Below the pieces are notes generated by a model. It did not search any database. It was given only the letters and a program-made list of their open reading frames with translations, and was not told where the DNA came from. The translations under genes were made by a program, and so were the position numbers. From the NCBI GenBank assembly GCA_920105625.2, contig OV050033.1, forward strand, positions 88,166,280-88,230,279: a DNA stretch of 64,000 nucleotides, read 5' to 3'. This document shows, one piece after another, positions 12,210 through 25,252 of the stretch. Within the stretch, counting starts at the first letter, position 1; each line of letters starts with the position of its first letter. The DNA is from Clusia tigrina. Lineage: Eukaryota > Arthropoda > Insecta > Diptera > Clusiidae.

Positions 12210-15200
12210 CGATTGGGTGGTCTGCTGTTTTCTCAATGCCAATATCTACCCCTATCTGCCTCAGTGGGCATCTCAGTCGGCGTCGCAACCTCTATCAGCG
12301 TCTCTGTATGCGTGTCAGTTGTTGCCGCTGTCGATTGGGTTGTCTGCTGCCTTCTTTATGCCTATGCCTAACCATCTCTGCCTCAGTCGGCGTCGCAGCC
12401 TCTGTCAGCTTCGCAGCCTCTGTCAGCGTCTATGTAGGCGTCTCAGTCGCTGCCGCTCTCGATTGGGGGGTCTGCTGCCTTCTCTATGCCTATATCTACC
12501 CATATCTGCCTCAGTCGGAGTCCAGCCTCTCTCAGCGTCTCTGTAGGCGTCTTAGTCGCTGCGTCTATGTAGGCGTCTCAGTTGCTGCCTCTGTCGATTG
12601 GGGGGGTCTGCTGCCTTCTCTATGCCTATATCTACCCCTAACTGCCTCAGTTGGCGTCTCAGTCGGCGTCGCAGCCTCTGTCAGCGTTTCTCTAGGCGTC
12701 TCAGTCGCTGCCGCCCTCGATTGGGGGGTCTGCTGCATTCTCTATGCCAATATCTACCCCTATCTGCCTCAGTCGGCGTCGCAGCCTCTGTCAGCGTATC
12801 TGTAGGTGTCTCAGTCGGTGCCGCTGTCGATTGGGGGGGTCTGCTGCCTTCTCTATGCTTATATCTAACCCTATCTGCCTCAGCCGGCGATTCAGTCGGC
12901 GTCGCAGCGTCTGTCAGCGTCGCAGCCTCTGTCAGCGTCTCTGTAGGCGTCTTAGTCGCTGCCGCTGTCGATTGGGGGTCTGCTGCCTTCTCTATGCCTA
13001 TGTCTACCCCTCTCTGCCTCAGTCGGCATTTTAGTTGGCGTCGCAGCCTCTGTCAGCGTCTCTGTAGGCTTCTCAGTCGCTGCCGCTGTTGATTGGGGGG
13101 TCTGCTGCCTTGTCTATGCCAATATCTACCCCTATCTGCCTCAGTCGGCGTCTCAGTTGGCGTCGCAGCCTCTGTCAGCGTCTCTGTAGGCGTCTCGGTT
13201 GCCGCCGCTGTCGATTGGGGGGGTCTGCTGCATTCTCTATGCCTATATATACCCCTCTCTGCCACAGTCGGCGTCTCATTCGGCGTCGCAGCCTCTGTCA
13301 GCGTCTCTGTAGACGTCTCAGTCGGTGCCGCTGTCGATTGGGGGGGTCTGCTGCCTTCTCTATGCCTATATCTACCCATATCCGCATCTGTCGGCGTCGC
13401 AGCCTCTCTCAGCGCCTCTGTAGGCGTCTCAGTACCTGCCGCTGTCGATTGGGGGGTCTGCTGCATTCTCTATACCTATATCTACCCCTATCTGCCTCAG
13501 TCGGCGTCGCAGCCTCTGTCAGCGTCTCTGTAGGCGTCTCAGTCGCTGCCGCTGTCGATTGGGGGGTCTGATGCCTTCTCTATGCCTATGTCTACCCCTC
13601 TCTGCCTCAGCCGGCGTCTCAGTCGGCGTCGCAGCATCTATCAGCGTCTCTATAGGCGTCTCAGTCGCTGCCGCTGTCGATTGGGGTCTACTGCCTTCTG
13701 TATTCCTATTTCTACCCCTATCTGCTTCAGTCGGCAACTCAGTCGGCGTCGCAGCCTCTATCAGCGTCTCTGTAGGCGTCTCAGTTGTTGCCGCTGTCGA
13801 TTGTTGGGTCTGCTGCCTTCTCTATGCCTATATCTACCCCTACGCGCTTCAGTCGGCGTCACAGTCGCCATCGCAGCCTCTGTCAGTGTCTCTGTAGGCG
13901 TCTCAGTTGCTGCCTCTGTCGATTGGGGGGTCTGCTGCCTTCTCTATGCCTATATCTACCCCTAACTGCGTCAGTTGGCGTCTCAGTCGGCGTCGCAGCC
14001 TCTGTCAGCGTCTCTCTAGGCGTCTCAGTCTCTGCCGCCCTCGATTGGGGTGGTCTGCTGCATTCTCTATGCCAATATCTACCCCTATCTGCCTCAGTCG
14101 GCGTCGCAGCCTCTGTCAGCGTATCTGTAGGTGTCTCAGTCGGTGCCGCTGTCGATTGGGGGGGTCTGCTGCCTTCTCTATGCCTATATCTACCCCTATC
14201 TGCCTCAGCCGGCAACTCAGTCGGCGTCGCAGCGTCTGTCAGCGTCTCTGTAGGCGTCTTAGGCGCTGCGTCTATGTAGGCGTCTCAGTTGCTGCCTCTG
14301 TCGATTTGGGGGGGTCCGCTGCCTTCTCTATGCCTATATCTACCCCTAACTGCGTCAGTTGGCGTCTCAGTCGCCGTCGCAGCCTCTGTCAGCGTCTCTG
14401 TAGGCGTCTCAGTCGCTGCCGCTGTCGATTGGGGGGCCTGCTGCCTTCTGTATGCCAATTTCTACCCCTATCTGCCTCAGTCGGCAACTCAGTCGGCGTC
14501 GCAGCCTCTATCAGCGTCTCTATAGGCGTCTAAGTTGTTGCCGCTGTCGATTGGTGGGTCTGCTGCCTTCTCTATGCCTATACCTACCCCTACGCGCCAC
14601 AGTCGGCGTCACAGTCGGCTTCGCAGCCTCTGTCAGCGTCTCTGTAGGCGTCTCAGTTGCTGCCGCTGTCGATTGGGTGGTCTGCTGTTTTCTCTATGCC
14701 AATATCTACCCCTATCTGCCTCAGTGGGCATCTCAGTCGGCGTCGCAGCCTCTATCAGCGTCTCTGTATGCGTGTCAGTTGTTGCCGCTGTCGATTGGGT
14801 TGTCTGCTGCCTTCTTTATGCCTATGCCTAACCATCTCTGCCTCAGTCGGCGTCGCAGCCTCTGTCAGCTTCGCAGCCTCTGTCAGCGTCTATGTAGGCG
14901 TCTCAGTCGCTGCCGCTCTCGATTGGGGGGTCAGCTGCCTTCTCTATGCCTATATCTACCCATATCTGCCTCAGTCGGAGTCCAGCCTCTCTCAGCGTCT
15001 CTGTAGGCGTCTTAGTCGCTGCGTCTATGTAGGCGTCTCAGTTGCTGCCTCTGTCGATTGGGGGGGTCTGCTGCCTTCTCTATGCCTATATCTACCCCTA
15101 TCTGCCTCAGCCGGCGACTCAATCGGCGACGCAGCGTCTGTCAGCGTCGCGGCCTCTGTCAGCGTCTCTGTAGGCGTCTCAGTCGCTGCCGTTGTCGATT

Positions 15201-16152
15201 GGGGGGTCTGCTGCCTTCTCTATGGCTATATCTACCCCTATCCGCATCTGTCGGCGTCGCAGCCTCTCTCAGCGCCTCTGTAGGCGTCTCAGTACCTGCC
15301 GCTGTCGATTGGGGGGTCTGCTGCATTCTCTATGCCTATATCTACCCCTATCTGCCTCAGTCGGCGTCGCAGCCTCTGTCAGCGTCTCTGTAGGCGTCTC
15401 AGTCGCTGCCGCTGTCGATTGGGGGGTCTGATGCCTTCTCTATGCCTATGCCTACCCCTCTCTGCCTCAGCCGGCGTCTCAGTCGGCGTCGCAGCATCTG
15501 TCAGCGTCTCTATAGGCGTCTCAGTCGCTGCCGCTGTCGATTGGGGTCTGCTGCCTTCTGTATTCCTATTTCTACCCCTATCTGCCTCAGTCGGCAACTC
15601 AGTCGGCGTCGCAGCCTCTATCAGCGTCTCTGTAGGCGTCTCAGTTGTTGCCGCTGTCGATTGGTGGGTCTGATGCCTTCTCTATGCCTATATCTACCCC
15701 TACGCGCTTCAGTCGGCGTCACAGTCGGCTTCGCAGCCTCTGTCAGCGTCTCTGTAGGCGTCTCAGTCGCTGCCGCTGTCGATTGGGGGGTCTGATGCCT
15801 TCTCTATGACTATATCTACCCCTCTCTGCCTCAGCCGGCGTCTCAGTCGGCGTCGCAGCGTCTGTTAGCGTCGCAGCCTCTGTCAGCGTCTCAGTAGGCG
15901 TCTCAGTCGCTGCCGTTGTCGATTGGGGGGTCTGCTGCCTTCTCTATGACTACATCTACCCCTATCCGCATCAGTCGGCGTCGCAGCCTCTCTCAGCGTC
16001 TCTGTAGGTATCTCAGTACCTGCCGCTGTCGATTGGGGGGGTCCGCTGCCTTCTCTATGCCTATATCTACCCCTAACTGCGTCAGTTGGCGTCTCAGTCG
16101 CCGTCGCAGCCTCTGTCAGCGTCTCTGTAGGCGTCTCAGTCGCTGCCGCTGT
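12210..16152. repeat. ~3.94-kb higher-order repeat, copy 1
   Basis: Starts at the CGATTGGGTGGTCTGCTG junction. Landmarks 12236, 12598, 12744 and 13093 recur 3943 bases on; 13559, 13785 and 13907 recur 4160 bases on; 14452 and 14657 recur 4012 bases on; 15442 and 15916 recur 3999 bases on. The changing offsets show about 217 bp of extra monomers in copy 2 near 17.1-17.3 kb, then losses of about 148 bp near 18.3 kb and 13 bp near 19.1 kb. The last monomer (16030-16152) is of an A kind not found at the matching end of copy 2. Confidence 0.78.
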
Positions 16153-19100
16153 CGATTGGGTGGTCTGCTGTTTTCTCTATGCCAATATCTACCCCTATCT
16201 GCCTCATTGGGCATCTCAGTCGGCGTCGCAACCTCTATCAGCGTCTCTGTATGCGTGTCAGTTGTTGCCGCTGTCGATTGGGTTGTCTGCTGCCTTCTTT
16301 ATGCCTATGCCTAACCATCTCTGCCTCAGTCGGCGTCGCAGCCTCTGTCAGCTTCGCAGCCTCTGTCAGCGTCTATGTAGGCGTCTCAGTCGCTGCCGCT
16401 CTCGATTGGGGGGTCTGCTGCCTTCTCTATGCCTATATCTACCCATATCTGCCTCAGTCGGAGTCCAGCCTCTCTCAGCGTCTCTGTAGGCGTCTTAGTC
16501 GCTGCGTCTATGTAGGCGTCTCAGTTGCTGCCTCTGTCGATTGGGGGGGTCTGCTGCCTTCTCTATGCCTATATCTACCCCTAACTGCCTCAGTTGGCGT
16601 CTCAGTCGGCGTCGCAGCCTCTGTCAGCGTTTCTCTAGGCGTCTCAGTCGCTGCCGCCCTCGATTGGGGGGTCTGCTGCATTCTCTATGCCAATATCTAC
16701 CCCTATCTGCCTCAGTCGGCGTCGCAGCCTCTGTCAGCGTATCTGTAGGTGTCTCAGTCGGTGCCGCTGCCGATTGGGGGGGTCTGCTGCCTTCTCTATG
16801 CTTATATCTACCCCTATCTGCCTCAGCCGGCGACTCAGTCGGCGTCGCAGCGTCTGTCAGCGTCGCAGCCTCTGTCAGCGTCTCTGTAGGCGTCTTAGTC
16901 GCTGCCGCTGTCGATTGGGGGTCTGCTGCCTTCTCTATGCCTATGTCTACCCCTCTCTGCCTCAGTCGGCATTTTAGTTGGCGTCGCAGCCTCTGTCAGC
17001 GTCTCTGTAGGCTTCTCAGTCGCTGCCTCTGTTGATTGGGGGGTCTGCTGCCTTGTCTATGCCAATATCTACCCCTATCTGCGTCAGTCGGCGTCGCGGC
17101 CTCTGTCAGCGTATCTGTAGGTGTCCCAGTCGGTGCCGCTGTCGATTGGGGGTCAGCTGCCTTCTCTATGCCTATGTCTACCCCTCTCTGCCTCAGACGG
17201 CATCTTAGTTGGCGTCGCAGCCTCTGTCAGCGTCTCTGTAGGCTTCTCAGTCGCTGCCGCTGTTGATTGGGGGTCTGCTGCCTTCTCTATGCCTATGTCT
17301 ACCCCTCTCTGCCTCAGTCGGCATCTTAGTTGGCGTCGCAGCCTCTGTCAGCGTCTCTGTAGGTTTCTCAGTCGCTGCCGTTGTTGATTGGGGGGTCTGC
17401 TGCCTTGTCTATGCCAATATCTACCCCTATCTGCCTCAGTCGGCGTCGCGGCCTCTGTCAGCGTATCTGTAGGTGTCTCAGTCGGTGCCGCTGTCGATTG
17501 GGGGGGTCTGCTGCATTCTCTATGCCTATATCTACCCATATCCGCATCTGTCGGCGTCGCAGCCTCTCTCAGCGCCTCTGTAGGCGTCTCAGTACCTGCC
17601 GCTGTCGATTGGGGGGTCTGCTGCATTCTCTATACCTATATCTACCCCTATCTGCCTCAGTCGGCGTCGCAGCCTCTGTCAGCGTCTCTGTAGGCGTCTC
17701 AGTCGCTGCCGCTGTCGATTGGGGGGTCTGATGCCTTCTCTATGCCTATGTCTACCCCTCTCTGCCTCAGCCGGCGTCTCAGTCGGCGTCGCAGCATCTG
17801 TCAGCGTCTCTATAGGCGTCTCAGTCGCTGCCGCTGTCGATTGGGATCTGCTGCCTTCTGTATTCCTATTTCTACCCCTATCTGCTTCAGTCGGCAACTC
17901 AGTCGGCGTCGCAGCCTCTATCAGCGTCTCTGTAGGCGTCTCAGTTGTTGCCGCTGTCGATTGTTGGGTCTGCTGCCTTCTCTATGCCTATATCTACCCC
18001 TACGCGCTTCAGTCGGCGTCACAGTCGGCTTCGCAGCCTCTGTCAGTGTCTCTGTAGGCGTCTCAGTTGCTGCCTCTGTCGATTGGGGGGTCTGCTGCCT
18101 TCTCTATGCCTATATCTACCCCTAACTGCGTCAGTTGGCGTCTCAGTCGGCGTCGCAGCCTCTGTCAGCGTCTCTCTAGGCGTCTCAGTCTCTGCCGCCC
18201 TCGATTGGGGTGGTCTGCTGCATTCTCTATGCCAATATCTACCCCTATCTGCCTCAGTCGGCGTCGCAGCCTCTGTCAGCGTATCTGTAGGCGTCTCAGT
18301 TGCTGCCTCTGTCGATTTGGGGGGGGTCCGCTGCCTTCTCTATGCCTATATCTACCCCTAACTGCGTCAGTTGGCGTCTCAGTCGCCGTCGCAGCCTCTG
18401 TCAGCGTCTCTGTAGGCGTCTCAGTCGCTGCCGCTGTCGATTGGGGGGCCTGCTGCCTTCTGTATGCCAATTTTTACCCCTATCTGCCTCAGTCGGCAAC
18501 TCAGTCGGCGTCGCAGCCTCTATCAGCGTCTCTATAGGCGTCTAAGTTGTTGCCGCTGTCGATTGGTGGGTCTGCTGCCTTCTCTATGCCTATACCTACC
18601 CCTACGCGCCACAGTCGGCGTCACAGTCGGCTTCGCAGCCTCTGTCAGCGTCTCTGTAGGCGTCTCAGTTGCTGCCGCTGTCGATTGGGTGGTCTGCTGT
18701 TTTCTCTATGCCAATATCTACCCCTATCTGCCTCAGTGGGCATCTCAGTCGGCGTCGCAGCCTCTATCAGCGTCTCTGTATGCGTGTCAGTTGTTGCCGC
18801 TGTCGATTGGGTTGTCTGCTGCCTTCTTTATGCCTATGCCTAACCATCTCTGCCTCAGTCGGCGTCGCAGCCTCTGTCAGCTTCGCAGCCTCTGTCAGCG
18901 TCTATGTAGGCGTCTCAGTCGCTGCCGCTCTCGATTGGGGGGTCAGCTGCCTTCTCTATGCCTATATCTACCCAAATCTGCCTCAGTCGGAGTCCAGCCT
19001 CTCTCAGCGTCTCTGTAGGCGTCTTAGTCGCTGCGTCTATGTAGGCGTCTCAGTTGCTGCCTCTGTCGATTGGGGGGTCTGCTGCCTTCTCTATGCCTAT

Positions 19101-20028
19101 ATCTACCCCTATCTGCCTCAGCCGGCGACGCAGCGTCTGTCAGCGTCGCGGCCTCTGTCAGCGTCTCTGTAGGCGTCTCAGTCGCTGCCGTTGTCGATTG
19201 GGGGGTCTGCCGCCTTCTCTATGGCTATATCTACCCCTATCCGCATCTGTCGGCGTCGCAGCCTCTCTCAGCGCCTCTGTAGGCGTCTCAGTACCTGCCG
19301 CTGTCGATTGGGGGGTCTGCTGCATTCTCTATGCCTATATCTACCCCTATCTGCCTCAGTCGGCGTCGCAGCCTCTGTCAGCGTCTCTGTAGGCGTCTCA
19401 GTCGCTGCCGCTGTCGATTGGGGGGTCTGATGCCTTCTCTATGCCTATGTCTACCCCTCTCTGCCTCAGCCGGCGTCTCAGTCGGCGTCGCAGCATCTGT
19501 CAGCGTCTCTATAGGCGTCTCAGTCGCTGCCGCTGTCGATTGGGGTCTGCTGCCTTCTGTATTCCTATTTCTACCCCTATCTGCCTCAGTCGGCAACTCA
19601 ATCGGCGTCGCAGCCTCTATCAGCGTCTTTGTAGACGTCTCAATTGTTGCCGCTGTCGATTGGTGGGTCTGCTGCCTTCTCTATGCCTATATCTACCCCT
19701 ACGCGCTTCAGTCGGCGTCACAATCGGCTTCGCAGCCTCTGTCAGCGTCTCTGTAGGCGTCTCAGTCGCTGCCGCTGTCGATTGGGGGGTCTGATGCCTT
19801 CTCTATGACTATATCTACCCCTCTCTGCCTCAGCCGGCGTCTCAGTCGGCGTCGCAGCGTCTGTTAGCGTCGCAGCCTCTGTCAGCGTCTCAGTAGGCGT
19901 CTCAGTCGCTGCCGTTGTCGATTGGGGGGTCTGCTGCCTTCTCTATGACTACATCTACCCCTATCCGCATCAGTCGGCGTCGCAGCCTCTCTCAGCGTCT
20001 CTGTAGGTGTCTCAGTACCTGCCGCTGT
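16153..20028. repeat. ~3.9-kb higher-order repeat, copy 2
   Basis: Direct tandem copy of 12210-16029 with whole-monomer indels. Shared rare features include GGGGTCAGCTGCC (14932 and 18942) and the GAGTCCAGCC deletion monomer. After 20028 the sequence switches to B-type monomers. Confidence 0.78.
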
Positions 20029-20951
20029 CGATTGGGGGGGTCTGCTGCATTCTCTATGCCTATATCTACCCCTAACTGCCTCAGCCGGCGTCTCAGTCGG
20101 CGTCGCAGCCTCTGTCAGCGTCTCTGTAGGCGTCTCAGTCGCTGCCGCTGTCGATTGGGGGTCTGATGCCTTCTCTATGCCTATGTCTACACCTCTCTGC
20201 CTCAGCCGGCGTGTCAGTCGGCGTCGCGGCATCTGGCAGCGTCTCTATAGGCGTCTCAGTCGCTGCCGCTGTCGATTGGGGTCTACTGCCTTCTGTATTC
20301 CTATTTCTACCCCTATCTGCCTCAGTCGGCAGCTCAGTCGGCGTCGCAGCCTCTGTCAGCATCTCTGTAGGCGTCGCAGCCTCTGTCAGTGTCTCTGTAG
20401 GCGTCTCAGTCGCTGCCGCTGTCGATTGGGGGGGCTGCTGCCTTCTCTATGCCTATATCTACCCCTCTCTGCCTCAGCCGGCGTCTCAGTCGGCGTCGCA
20501 GCGTCTGTTAGCGTCGCAGCCTCTGTCAGCGTCTCTATAGGCGTCTCAGTCGCTGCCGCTGTCGATTGGGGGGTCTGCTGACTTCTGTATACCTATTTCC
20601 ACCCCTATCTGCCTCAGTCGGCAGCTCAGTCGTCGTCGCAGCCTCTATCAGCGTCTCTGTAGGCGTCTCAGTTGTTGCCGCTGTCGATTGGTGGGTCTAC
20701 TGCCTTCTCTATGCCTATATCTACCCCTACGCGCCTCAGTCGGCGTCACAGTCGGCTTCGCAGCCTCTGTCAGCGTCTCTGTAGGCGTCTCAATCGCTGC
20801 CGCTGTCGATTGGGGGGTCTGATGCCTTCGCTATGCCTATATCTACCCCTCTCTGCCTCATACGGCGTCTCAGTCGGCATCGCAGCGTCTGTCAGCGTCG
20901 CAGCTTCTGTCAGCGTCTCTGTAGGCGTCTCAGTCGCTGCCGCTGTCGATT

Positions 20952-20960
20952 GGGGGGGGG
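20952..20960 (+). repeat. G9 run at the hypervariable junction
   Basis: Homologue of the G20 site at 6068, located after the CATACGGCG monomer and before the TCTGCTGCC...CTCAGACGGCG monomer. Confidence 0.75.
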
Positions 20961-21358
20961 TCTGCTGCCTTCTCTATGCCTATATCTACCCCTATCTGCC
21001 TCAGTCGGCGTCTCAGACGGCGTCGCAGCCTCTGTCAGCGTCTCTGTAGGCGTCTCAGTCGCTGCCGCTGTCGATTGGGGGGGCTGCTGCCTTCTCTATG
21101 CCTATATCTACCCCTACCTGCCTCAGTCGGCGTCGCAGCCTCTGTCAGCGTTTCAGTAGGCGTCTGATTCGCTGCCGCTGTCGATTGGGGGGGTCTGATG
21201 CCATCTCTATGCCTATATCTACCCCTACGCGCCTCAGTCGGCGTCACAGCCGGCGTCGCAGCGTCTGTCAGCGTCTCTGTAGGCGTCTCAGTCGCTGCCG
21301 CTGTCGATTGGGGGGTCTGCTGCCTTCTCTATGCCAATATCTACCCTTATCTGCCTCA

Positions 21359-21430
21359 GTCGGCGTCTCAGTCGGCGTCTCAGTCGGCGTCTCAGTCGGC
21401 GTCTCAGTCGGCGTCTCAGTCGGCGTCTCA
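21359..21430 (+). repeat. 12-bp minisatellite, 6 copies
   Basis: Six perfect head-to-tail copies of GTCGGCGTCTCA, followed by GTCGGCATCGCA. The host monomer 21305-21486 is 182 bp, the longest single monomer I measured, and exceeds the 134-bp two-copy homologue by exactly 48 (4 x 12). Because 12 is a multiple of 3, expansion does not change any reading frame. Confidence 0.92.
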
Positions 21431-23498
21431 GTCGGCATCGCAGCCATTGTCAGCGCCTATGTTGACGTCTCAGTTGCTGCCGCTGTCGATTGGGGGGTCT
21501 GCTGCCTTCTCTATGCCTATATCTACCCCTAACTGCCTCAGCCGGCGTCTCAGTCGGCGTCGCAGCTTCTGTCAGCGTCGCAGCCTCTGTCAGCGTCTCT
21601 ATAGGCGTCTCAGTCGCTGCCGCTGTCGATTGGGGGGTCTGCTGACTTCTGTATTCCTATTTCCACCCCTATCTGCCTCAGTCGGCAGCTCAGTCGTCGT
21701 CGCAGCCTCTATCAGCGTCTCTGTAGGCGTCTCAGTTGTTGCCGCTGTCGATTGGTGGGTCTGCTGCCTTCTCTATGCCTATATCTACCCCTAAGCGCTT
21801 CAGTCGGCGTCACAGTCGGCTTCGCAGCCACTGTCAGCGTCTCTGTAGGCGTCTCAGTCGCTGCCGCTGTCGATTGGGGGGGTCTGATGCCTTCTCTATG
21901 ACTATATCTACCCCTCTCTGCCTCAGCCGGCGTCTCAGTCGGCGTCGCAGCGTCTGTTAGCGTCGCAGCCTCTGTCAGCGTCTCAGTAGGCATCTCAGTC
22001 GCTGCCGTTGTCGATTGGGGGGTCTGCTGCCTTCTCTATGACTACATCTACCCCTATCCGCATCAGTCGGCGTCGCAGCCTCTGTCAGCGTCTCTGTAGG
22101 CGTCTCAGTCGCTGCCGCTGTCGATTGGGGGGTCTGATGCCTTCTCTATGCCTATGTCTACACCTCTCTGCCTCAGCCGGCGTGTCAGTCGGCGTCGCGG
22201 CATCTGGCAGCGTCTCTATAGGCGTCTCAGTCGCTGCCGCTGTCGATTGGGGTCTACTGCCTTCTGTACTCCTATTTCTACCCCTATCTGCCTCAGTCGG
22301 CAGCTCAGTCGGCGTCGCAGCCTCTGTCAGCATCTCTGTAGGCGTCTCAGTTGTTGTCGCTGTCGATTGGGGGTCTGCTGCCTTCTCTATGCCTATGTCT
22401 ACCCCTCTCTGCCTCAGTCGGCGTCTTAGTCGGCGTCGCAGCCTCTATCAGCGTCTCTGTAGGCGTCTCAGTTGTTGCCGCTGTCGATTTGTGGGTCTGC
22501 TGCCTTCTCTATGCCTATATCTACCCCTACGCGCCTCAGTCGGCGTCACAGTCAGCATCGCAGCCTCTGTCAGCGTCTCTGTAGGCGTCTCAGTCGCTGC
22601 CGCTGTCGATTGGGGGGTCTGATGCCTTCTCTATGCCTATGTCTACACCTCTCTGCCTCAGCCGGCGTCTCAGTCGGCGTCGCGGCATCTGTCAGCGTCT
22701 CTATAGGCGTCTCAGTCGCTGCCTCTGTCGATTGGGGTCTGCTGCCTTCTGTATTCCTATTTCTACCCCTATCTGCCTCAATCGGCAGCTCAGTCGGCGT
22801 CGCAGCCTCTGTCAGCATCTCTGTAGGCGTCTCAGTTGTTGTCGCTGTCGATTGGGGGTCTGCTGCCTTCTCTATGCCTATGTCTACCCCTCTCTGCCTC
22901 AGTCGGCGTCTTAGTCGGCGTCGCAGCCTCTGTCAGTGTCTCTGTAGGCGTCTCAGTTGCTGCCGCTGTCGATTGGGGGGGCTGCTGCCTTCTCTATGCC
23001 TATATCTACCCCTCTCTGCCTCAGCCGGCGTCTCAGTCGGCGTCGCAGCATCTGTCAGCGTTGCAGCCTCTGTCAGCGTCTCTGTAGGCGTCTCAGTCGC
23101 TGCCGCTGTCGATTGGGGGGTCTGCTGACTTCTGTATACCTATTTCCACCCCTATCTGCCTCAGTCGGCAGCTTAGTCGTCGTCGCAGCCTCTATCAGCG
23201 TCTCTGTAGGCGTCTCAGTTGTTGCCGCTGTCGATTGGTGGGTCTACTGCCTTCTCTATGCCTATATCTACCCCTACGCGCCTCAGTCGGCGTCACAGTC
23301 GGCTTCGCAGCCTCTGTCAGCGTCTCTGTAGGCGTCTCAATCGCTGCCGCTGTCGATTGGGGGGTCTGATGCCTTCGCTATGCCTATATCTACCCCTCTC
23401 TGCCTCATACGGCGTCTCAGTCGGCATCGCAGCGTCTGTCAGCGTCGCAGCTTCTGTCAGCGTCTCTGTAGGCGTCTCTGTCGCTGCCGCTGTCGATT

Positions 23499-23509
23499 GG
23501 GGGGGGGGG
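23499..23509 (+). repeat. G11 run at the hypervariable junction
   Basis: Same junction in the following higher-order unit, with eleven G. It is preceded by the private variant GTCTCTGTCGCTGCC. Confidence 0.75.
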
Positions 23510-23907
23510 TCTGCTGCCTTCTCTATGCCTATATCTACCCCTATCTGCCTCAGTCGGCGTCTCAGACGGCGTCGCAGCCTCTGTCAGCGTCTCTGTAGGC
23601 GTCTCAGTCGCTGCCGCTGTCGATTGGGGGGGCTGCTGCCTTCTCTATGCCTATATCTACCCCTACCTGCCTCAGTCGGCGTCGCAGCCTCTGTCAGCGT
23701 TTCAGTAGGCGTCTGATTCGCTGCCGCTGTCGATTGGGGGGGTCTGATGCCATCTCTATGCCTATATCTACCCCTACGCGCCTCAGTCGGCGTCACAGCC
23801 GGCGTCGCAGCGTCTGTCAGCGTCTCTGTAGGCGTCTCAGTCGCTGCCGCTGTCGATTGGGGGGTCTGCTGCCTTCTCTATGCCAATATCTACCCTTATC
23901 TGCCTCA

Positions 23908-23955
23908 GTCGGCGTCTCAGTCGGCGTCTCAGTCGGCGTCTCAGTCGGCGTCTCA
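23908..23955 (+). repeat. 12-bp minisatellite, 4 copies
   Basis: Four perfect GTCGGCGTCTCA copies in host monomer 23854-24011 (158 bp). It is homologous to the six-copy tract 2549 bases upstream and to two-copy tracts at 26501-26634, 28634-28766, 34175-34308, 37457-37589, 49762-49895, 55816-55949 and 58607-58740. Confidence 0.9.
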
Positions 23956-25252
23956 GTCGGCATCGCAGCCATTGTCAGCGCCTATGTTGGCGTCTCAGTT
24001 GCTGCCGCTGTCGATTGGGGGGTCTGCTGCCTTCTCTATGCCTATATCTACCCCTAACTGCCTCAGCCGGCGTCTCAGTCGGCGTCGCAGCATCTGTCAG
24101 CGTCGCAGCCTCTGTCAGCGTCTCTATAGGCGTCTCAGTCGCTGCCGCTGTCGATTGGGGGGTCTGCTGACTTCTGTATGCCTATTTCCACCCCTATCTG
24201 CCTCAGTCGGCAGCTCAGTCGTCGTCGCAGCCTCTATCAGCGTCTCTGTAGGCGTCTCAGTTGTTGCCGCTGTCGATTGGTGGGTCTGCTGCCTTCTCTA
24301 TGCCTATATCTACCCCTACGCGCTTCAGTCGGCGTCACAGTCGGCTTCGCAGCCTCTGTCAGCGTCTCTGTAGGCGTCTCAGTCGCTGCCGCTGTCGATT
24401 GGGGGGTCTGATGCCTTCTCTATGACTATATCTACCCCTCTCTGCCTCAGCCGGCGTCTCAGTCGGCGTCGCAGCGTCTGTTACCGTCGCAGCCTCTGTC
24501 AGCGTCTCAGTAGGCGTCTCAGTCGCTGCCGTTGTCGATTGGGGGGTCTGCTGCCTTCTCTATGACTACATCTACCCCTATCCGCATCAGTCGGCGTCGC
24601 AGCCTCTCTCAGCGTCTCTGTAGGTGTCTCAGTACCTGCCGCTGTCGATTGGGGGGTCTGCTGCATTCTCTATGCCTATATCTACCCCTAACTGCCTCAG
24701 CCGGCGTCTCAGTCGGCGTCGCAGCCTCTGTCAGCGTCTCTGTAGGCGTCTCAGTCGCTGCCGCTGTCGATTGAGGGGTCTGATGCCTTCTCTATGCCTA
24801 TGTCTACACCTCTCTGCCTCAGCCGGCGTGTCAGTCGGCGTCGCGGCATCTGGCAGCGTCTCTATAGGCGTCTCAGTCGCTGCCGCTGTCGATTGGGATC
24901 TACTGCCTTCTGTATTCCTATTTCTACCCCTATCTGCCTCAGTCGGCAGCTCAGTCGGCGTCGCAGCCTCTGTCAGCATCTCTGTAGGCGTCTCAGTTGT
25001 TGTCGCTGTCGATTGGGGGTCTGCTGCCTTCTCTATGCCTATGTCTACCCCTCTCTGCCTCAGTCGGCGTCTTAGTCGGCGTCGCAGCCTCTATCAGCGT
25101 CTCTGTAGGCGTCTCAGTTGTTGCCGCTGTCGATTGGTGGGTCTGCTGCCTTCTCTATGCCTATATCTACCCCTACGCGCCTCAGTCGGCGTCACAGTCA
25201 GCATCGCAGCCTCTGTCAGCGTCTCTGTAGGCGTCTCAGTCGCTGCCGCTGT

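Larger units (their letters stand above)
11724..20028. repeat. Type-A block 2
   Basis: A markers return: CTGCGTCTATGTAGG at about 12560, 14267, 15020, 16503 and 19032, and CCTAACCATCTCTGCC at about 12365, 14825, 16310 and 18840. B markers are absent. The block is mainly a tandem pair of about 3.9-4.0 kb (12210-16152 and 16153-20028). The CCTAACC monomer here always has two 18-bp words, fewer than in A blocks to the right. Confidence 0.72.
22607..25252. repeat. 2.65-kb higher-order repeat
   Basis: Starts at the CGATTGGGGGGTCTGATG junction of the monomer with GTCTACACC. Landmarks 22633, 22836, 23219, 23380 and 23584 recur 2646-2647 bases later. It includes a GGCATCTGGCAGCG section (about 24770-25252) that the two following units lack, which accounts for the size difference of about 508 bp. 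A partial earlier unit precedes it, with offset 2547-2549 from 20672-21300. Confidence 0.78.
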
